From Novosphingobium sp. 18050 (GTDB lineage: Bacteria > Pseudomonadota > Alphaproteobacteria > Sphingomonadales > Sphingomonadaceae), in NCBI RefSeq assembly GCF_902706195.1, contig NZ_CACSJO010000010.1, forward strand, positions 106,166-170,165: DNA of 64,000 nucleotides, written 5' to 3'. Position numbers and translations under genes: made by a program. Positions 61,534-64,000 of the stretch are shown here, piece by piece (positions within the stretch are counted from its first letter, which is position 1; the number at the start of each line of letters is the position of its first letter). The notes below the pieces were generated by a model. That model had not been told where the DNA came from and searched no databases. It saw nothing but the letters and a program-made list of their open reading frames with translations.

Positions 61534-61878
61534 TCAGCCCCTGGCCGCCATCGCGTAGCCCGGCGGGATGCGGTAGAGCTGCGGGCTGCCGGTCAGCGCG
61601 TTCAACCGCCGCGTCACATTCGCCGCGATGATGTTGCGGACCTGCCGGTTCACCTCGTTCAGCCGCCGCGCGGCGTCCAGCATGGAGCGGCATTCCTCAT
61701 CCAGATGGATCGCGCCCAGACTATCCAGCGCCCCGCACAGGCGGTCCTTGTCGAATGTGGTCCCGACGATCGCGTCGAGGTCCAGACCGGCAAGGGCCTG
61801 CCGCTCGTCTTCCAGAACGGCAAGCATTTGCCGCAGGGCACCGCTAAGCTCGCTTGGGCGAAGTTGGGAAGTCGGCAT
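61534..61878 (-). CDS. flgN: Flagellar export chaperone FlgN
   Basis: 114-aa helical protein expected to chaperone FlgK and FlgL. Leu-rich helices ALRQMLAVLEDERQALAGLDLDAIV and MLDAARRLNEVNRQVRNIIAANVTRRLNALTG match FlgN; the final SPQLYRIPPGY segment is typical of the C-terminal tail. ATG 61878 abuts the flgM stop with no gap. Confidence 0.87.
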   Translation of the reverse strand: MPTSQLRPSELSGALRQMLAVLEDERQALAGLDLDAIVGTTFDKDRLCGALDSLGAIHLDEECRSMLDAARRLNEVNRQVRNIIAANVTRRLNALTGSPQLYRIPPGYAMAARG

Positions 61879-62190
61879 TTAGTGGGCACTCCTGAGCAAC
61901 ATGCCGGCCGCGATCATGGCGTCGGCGATCTTGGCCGGAACCACGGGGTAATTGCCCGATTCCACCGCCTTGCGGATCAGTGCGACCCGGTCGGTGTCGA
62001 TGGGGGCAGCCCCCGCGTTCAAGGCCTGCGATGTCTCCACGGCCGGAGCCGCCGAGACGGAAGTGGTTGTCCGGGCCTTCGCCACCGCATCGGCGGCGTT
62101 GACCGTGGTCGTGTCACCGCCCGTCACATGGGCCAGCCGGGTATCGACTGCGCCGATGCGCTGCGCGGATCCCAGTTCGATAGGTGGCAT
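61879..62190 (-). CDS. flgM: Anti-sigma-28 factor FlgM
   Basis: 103 aa from ATG 62190, with GGAG upstream. Binds FliA until exported through the hook. The N-terminal part is disordered (MPPIELGSAQRIGAVD) and the C-terminal helix carries DTDRVALIRKAVESGNYPVVPAKIADAMI, the FlgM signature. Encoded together with fliA in this cluster. Confidence 0.88.
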   Translation of the reverse strand: MPPIELGSAQRIGAVDTRLAHVTGGDTTTVNAADAVAKARTTTSVSAAPAVETSQALNAGAAPIDTDRVALIRKAVESGNYPVVPAKIADAMIAAGMLLRSAH

Positions 62191-62298
62191 GTGCCGCTCC
62201 TTGAGATGTCCTGTCTTCCAGAACGACATCGGCGCGGCAGTTTAAAGGGGACGGGCGGCAGGTTTTTGCCAGTTGCCGGTTGCCGGCAGGATTTGCGG

Positions 62299-62796
62299 TC
62301 AGGGCAAGGGCACGGAAACCAGCCCCGGCCGCTCGACCCGCGCGCGCATCATCTGGTTGCGGGCGGCAAGGCTGGCGCCGGGAGCCGCAAGTGGCCGGAC
62401 CCGGATCCAGCCGCCTACGGGGCCGGATTCCATCGCCTCGCCGGGTTGGGACACGGTGAAGCCATCGCCCGAAACGGCTATCGCGATGGCATCGCCGCGC
62501 GAAATGACGGCGGGGCCGCCCGCGCCGGCTCCGTTGCTGCGGACCGGCACGAACAGCCGCCAGCCGGAGGGGTCGCCGCACTGGACGACGACGCTGTCCT
62601 GCGCCTGCGTGCGCCACGACATGGCGATGCCGGCATGGCAGGGTTGAAGGCGCAGGCGGCGATCCACCGGGGTTGACGCGCCGCCCATCTCGCCTGCCGG
62701 GGCGCCGGTGAAGCTCGCGATCTGGCGGTCTATGGCGTCGAGATCAGCGAACTGCGCCGAAACGGCAGTAGCAAGGAGGAACAGACTGGCGGGCAT
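62299..62796 (-). CDS. flgA: P-ring assembly chaperone FlgA
   Basis: 165 aa with a short signal peptide (LFLLATAVSA). C-terminal SAF/ChapFlgA domain: ISRGDAIAIAVSGDGFTVSQPGEAMESG and WIRVRPL. VDRRLRLQPCHAGIAMSW with two Cys precedes it. Usual FlgA length is about 220-230, so this is a compact form. Upstream of flgM on the same strand with a 108-base gap. Confidence 0.85.
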   Translation of the reverse strand: MPASLFLLATAVSAQFADLDAIDRQIASFTGAPAGEMGGASTPVDRRLRLQPCHAGIAMSWRTQAQDSVVVQCGDPSGWRLFVPVRSNGAGAGGPAVISRGDAIAIAVSGDGFTVSQPGEAMESGPVGGWIRVRPLAAPGASLAARNQMMRARVERPGLVSVPLP

Positions 62797-62857
62797 TCGG
62801 ATACCTTTGCGCGTAAGGAAGCTACCGCCCCCTCACAGCAAGTCCCGTGCCAGCTTC

Positions 62858-63256
62858 TCAGCGCCCCGGCACGTCATAGGCCAGTGCGACACGCGCGGGA
62901 CCAGCGCCCGGCTCCACCACGATGCGCGCGGCGCGGCCTTGCGCCCCGGCTTCGGCAAGCAGCCGCGCAGCCTGGGTCAGAGCCGCCTCGCGCGCGCCGG
63001 GAGCGGCGCCGTAGCGGGCAGTTATGGTGAGTTGCTGGCGTGGGTCGGCCGCCTGCTGCTCCAGCCACACGCCCAGCGGCGGGGCATCGGCAGCGGCGTG
63101 GTAGACCGCGAGAGGTTCGGATTGCGCGGAGGGATGGGCGTCAGCCTTTGCCTGCTCAGCCGGGCGATTTTGCAGCGAGGCGGCGCTCAGCATGAACAGG
63201 ATCAGGGACAGGTCGGCCAGCGACGTCTGCCAACCGAACGAACTGGTGCCTTTCAC
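62858..63256 (-). CDS. Short MotB/ExbD-like membrane protein without OmpA domain
   Basis: 132 aa from GTG 63256 (GTGA overlap with the MotA-like gene). One N-terminal membrane segment, TSLADLSLILFMLSAASL, carries an Asp (residue 15) at the position of the proton-binding Asp of MotB and ExbD. The remaining 100 residues (LTITARYGAAPGAREAALTQAARLLAEAGAQ, RIVVEPGAGPARVALAYDV) form a small alpha/beta domain I do not recognise. There is no OmpA-like peptidoglycan-binding domain, so it is not a standard MotB. Proposed proton-channel partner of the MotA-like protein. Confidence 0.7.
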   Translation of the reverse strand: MKGTSSFGWQTSLADLSLILFMLSAASLQNRPAEQAKADAHPSAQSEPLAVYHAAADAPPLGVWLEQQAADPRQQLTITARYGAAPGAREAALTQAARLLAEAGAQGRAARIVVEPGAGPARVALAYDVPGR

Positions 63257-63891
63257 CGCTTGCCCCCACCCGGCAAAGCGCCCGCGACCTGGCTTTCAAG
63301 CCAGTCGAGCACGCGCTGACGCTCATGCTCCTCCTGCGCCGCGCGGCGGGCGATCATGCGCGCGAGCGGCGCGAACAGGAGGTTGCCCAGTAGCAGCCCG
63401 TAAAGCGTGGTCAGCACAGCCATGGAAATGGCACTGGTGAAGTCGGACGCCGCGCCGGGATCGGCTGGCAGGCGGGTCAGCGCGACCAGCGTACCGGCGA
63501 GGCCGAACACCGGCGAAAGTTCAGCCGCCTGCTCCAGCGTGCGCACCGCGCGGCGGCTCTGGTCGACACGGCGGCGCTTGTGCGAGGCGTGGGCGCCCTG
63601 CAGCCCCCCCATGGAACGCGAGCCGATCAGCGCATCGGTGACGGCATCGAATTCCTCGTCGCCGAAGTGGTGGGGTTCGGCGCGGATGACACCGTCCTGC
63701 TGAATTTCCTGGACCTGCGGAGCCAGCTCAGCCCGCGCCTGGGCGCTGCGAAAGCGCGGGCGCAACAACCGGGCCACTCCGGCGAAGGCCATGCGGGTAT
63801 CCCACACACCACAGCGAAGCACGGTGGCAAGGCAGGTGCCCCCGACGACGATCGCGGCGCCGGCAGGGTCGAACAGGGTGTGGGAGATCAT
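63253..63891 (-). CDS. MotA/TolQ/ExbB-type proton channel protein
   Basis: 212 aa from ATG 63891, GGAG 10 bases upstream. FDPAGAAIVVGGTCLATVL is the first membrane region; a basic cytoplasmic section (HKRRRVDQSRRAVRTLEQ) follows; the final membrane hairpin ELSPVFGLAGTLVALTRLPADPG and FTSAISMAVLTTLYGLLLGNLLFAPLARMIAR is the conserved MotA_ExbB channel part. MotA itself is usually 250-295 aa, so this is a reduced form. First flagellar gene visible here, co-translated with the short MotB-like protein. Confidence 0.83.
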   Translation of the reverse strand: MISHTLFDPAGAAIVVGGTCLATVLRCGVWDTRMAFAGVARLLRPRFRSAQARAELAPQVQEIQQDGVIRAEPHHFGDEEFDAVTDALIGSRSMGGLQGAHASHKRRRVDQSRRAVRTLEQAAELSPVFGLAGTLVALTRLPADPGAASDFTSAISMAVLTTLYGLLLGNLLFAPLARMIARRAAQEEHERQRVLDWLESQVAGALPGGGKR

Positions 63892-64000
63892 CGGCCGTAC
63901 TCCATTTGAAGCAGAGAACGGGGCGGCAAGCGGCAAATTCAGCCTCGGGCGGGCATTTGCCGGTGGGCGGCAAAGGCTTGCCGGTCGGTGGGTTGGGGGG
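63892..64000 (-). promoter_or_regulatory. Upstream region of the MotA-like gene with GCAA palindrome
   Basis: Contains CGGCAA-AGGC-TTGCCG at 63968-63983 and further TTTGCCG/CGGCAAA copies. It may hold the promoter of the stator-like pair. No sigma-28 or sigma-54 box has correct spacing. The window ends here. Confidence 0.3.

Noticed and set aside
62200..62250. GCCGAT upstream of flgM as a sigma-28 -10 box
   Set aside because: The nearby TAAA is 7 bases away, not about 15, so the promoter pair is incomplete.
63960..63990. GGCAA...TTGCC upstream of the MotA-like gene as a sigma-54 promoter
   Set aside because: The GG to GC distance is one base short of the required ten, and the element is a palindrome.
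1..64000. CRISPR arrays, insertion sequences, toxin-antitoxin pairs, anti-phage defence genes
   Set aside because: Looked for regular spaced repeats, transposases and defence families on both strands; none seen.

Overview
The window is a high-GC chromosomal segment from an alphaproteobacterium, most likely a sphingomonad close to Novosphingobium. The assignment rests on protein style and gene order rather than on a database search: fpg-rpsT-dnaA order, a PhoK/SPAP-type phosphatase, a PHA synthase and phasin pair, the TauD/LLM/SDR cassette, and the intergenic repeats with GTCATTGCGAG and CATGCTGAA arms that are typical of this order. I see no prophage, insertion sequence, CRISPR array or rRNA operon. 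There is one tRNA (Cys).

Layout. 1-1.1 kb: start of lptF (cut by the window edge) and clpS. 1.2-4.5 kb: polyhydroxyalkanoate (PHA) storage, with a phasin and phaC separated by a region rich in TGC/GCA operator-like sites; the intracellular depolymerase phaZ lies far away at 41.5 kb. 4.6-9 kb: alaC, two unusual regulators, mobA and tRNA-Cys. 9-13.4 kb: an overlapping mrp / molybdenum-hydroxylase large subunit / hemH operon on the minus strand. 13.5-17.4 kb: hflK-hflC-degP, membrane and periplasmic protein quality control. 17.6-25.5 kb: PBP1A, msrB, a cupin, dapE, a dicarboxylate-type symporter, a small lipoprotein, nth and dapB. 25.6-28.5 kb: a sirtuin, a moeB-like gene, a DUF983 gene and a diguanylate cyclase. 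28.7-36.9 kb: dnaA, rpsT, mutM, ribA, xthA, a probable small RNA, lolA, rpmG, ppk2 and uppP. 37-46 kb: an M13 peptidase, an ABC exporter, phaZ, an L,D-transpeptidase-like protein, and tetR-xdhC-mocA-like (molybdenum cofactor handling).

46-51 kb: a TetR-type regulator divergent from a four-gene catabolic cassette (TauD-type dioxygenase, LLM flavin monooxygenase, SDR dehydrogenase, second TauD-type dioxygenase). 51-56 kb: ubiH-like and phoK-like genes with a 1-base overlap, then a dsbD-like gene. 56.6-57.7 kb: an acyltransferase with atypical base use. 57.7-64 kb: the end of a flagellar cluster read on the minus strand (MotA-like, a short MotB/ExbD-like partner, flgA, flgM, flgN, a lytic transglycosylase, flhA, fliA).

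Points most worth a second look: a short MotB-like partner without a peptidoglycan-binding domain encoded with a MotA-like protein; a probable small RNA with its own promoter and terminator between xthA and lolA; a ribA gene that can only start at CTG; a phasin gene with two credible starts; the TauD-LLM-SDR-TauD cassette; and a ribosome binding site buried in a hairpin ahead of the flagellar transglycosylase. Start codons are my choices from ribosome binding sites and family starts and are noted where they are uncertain.
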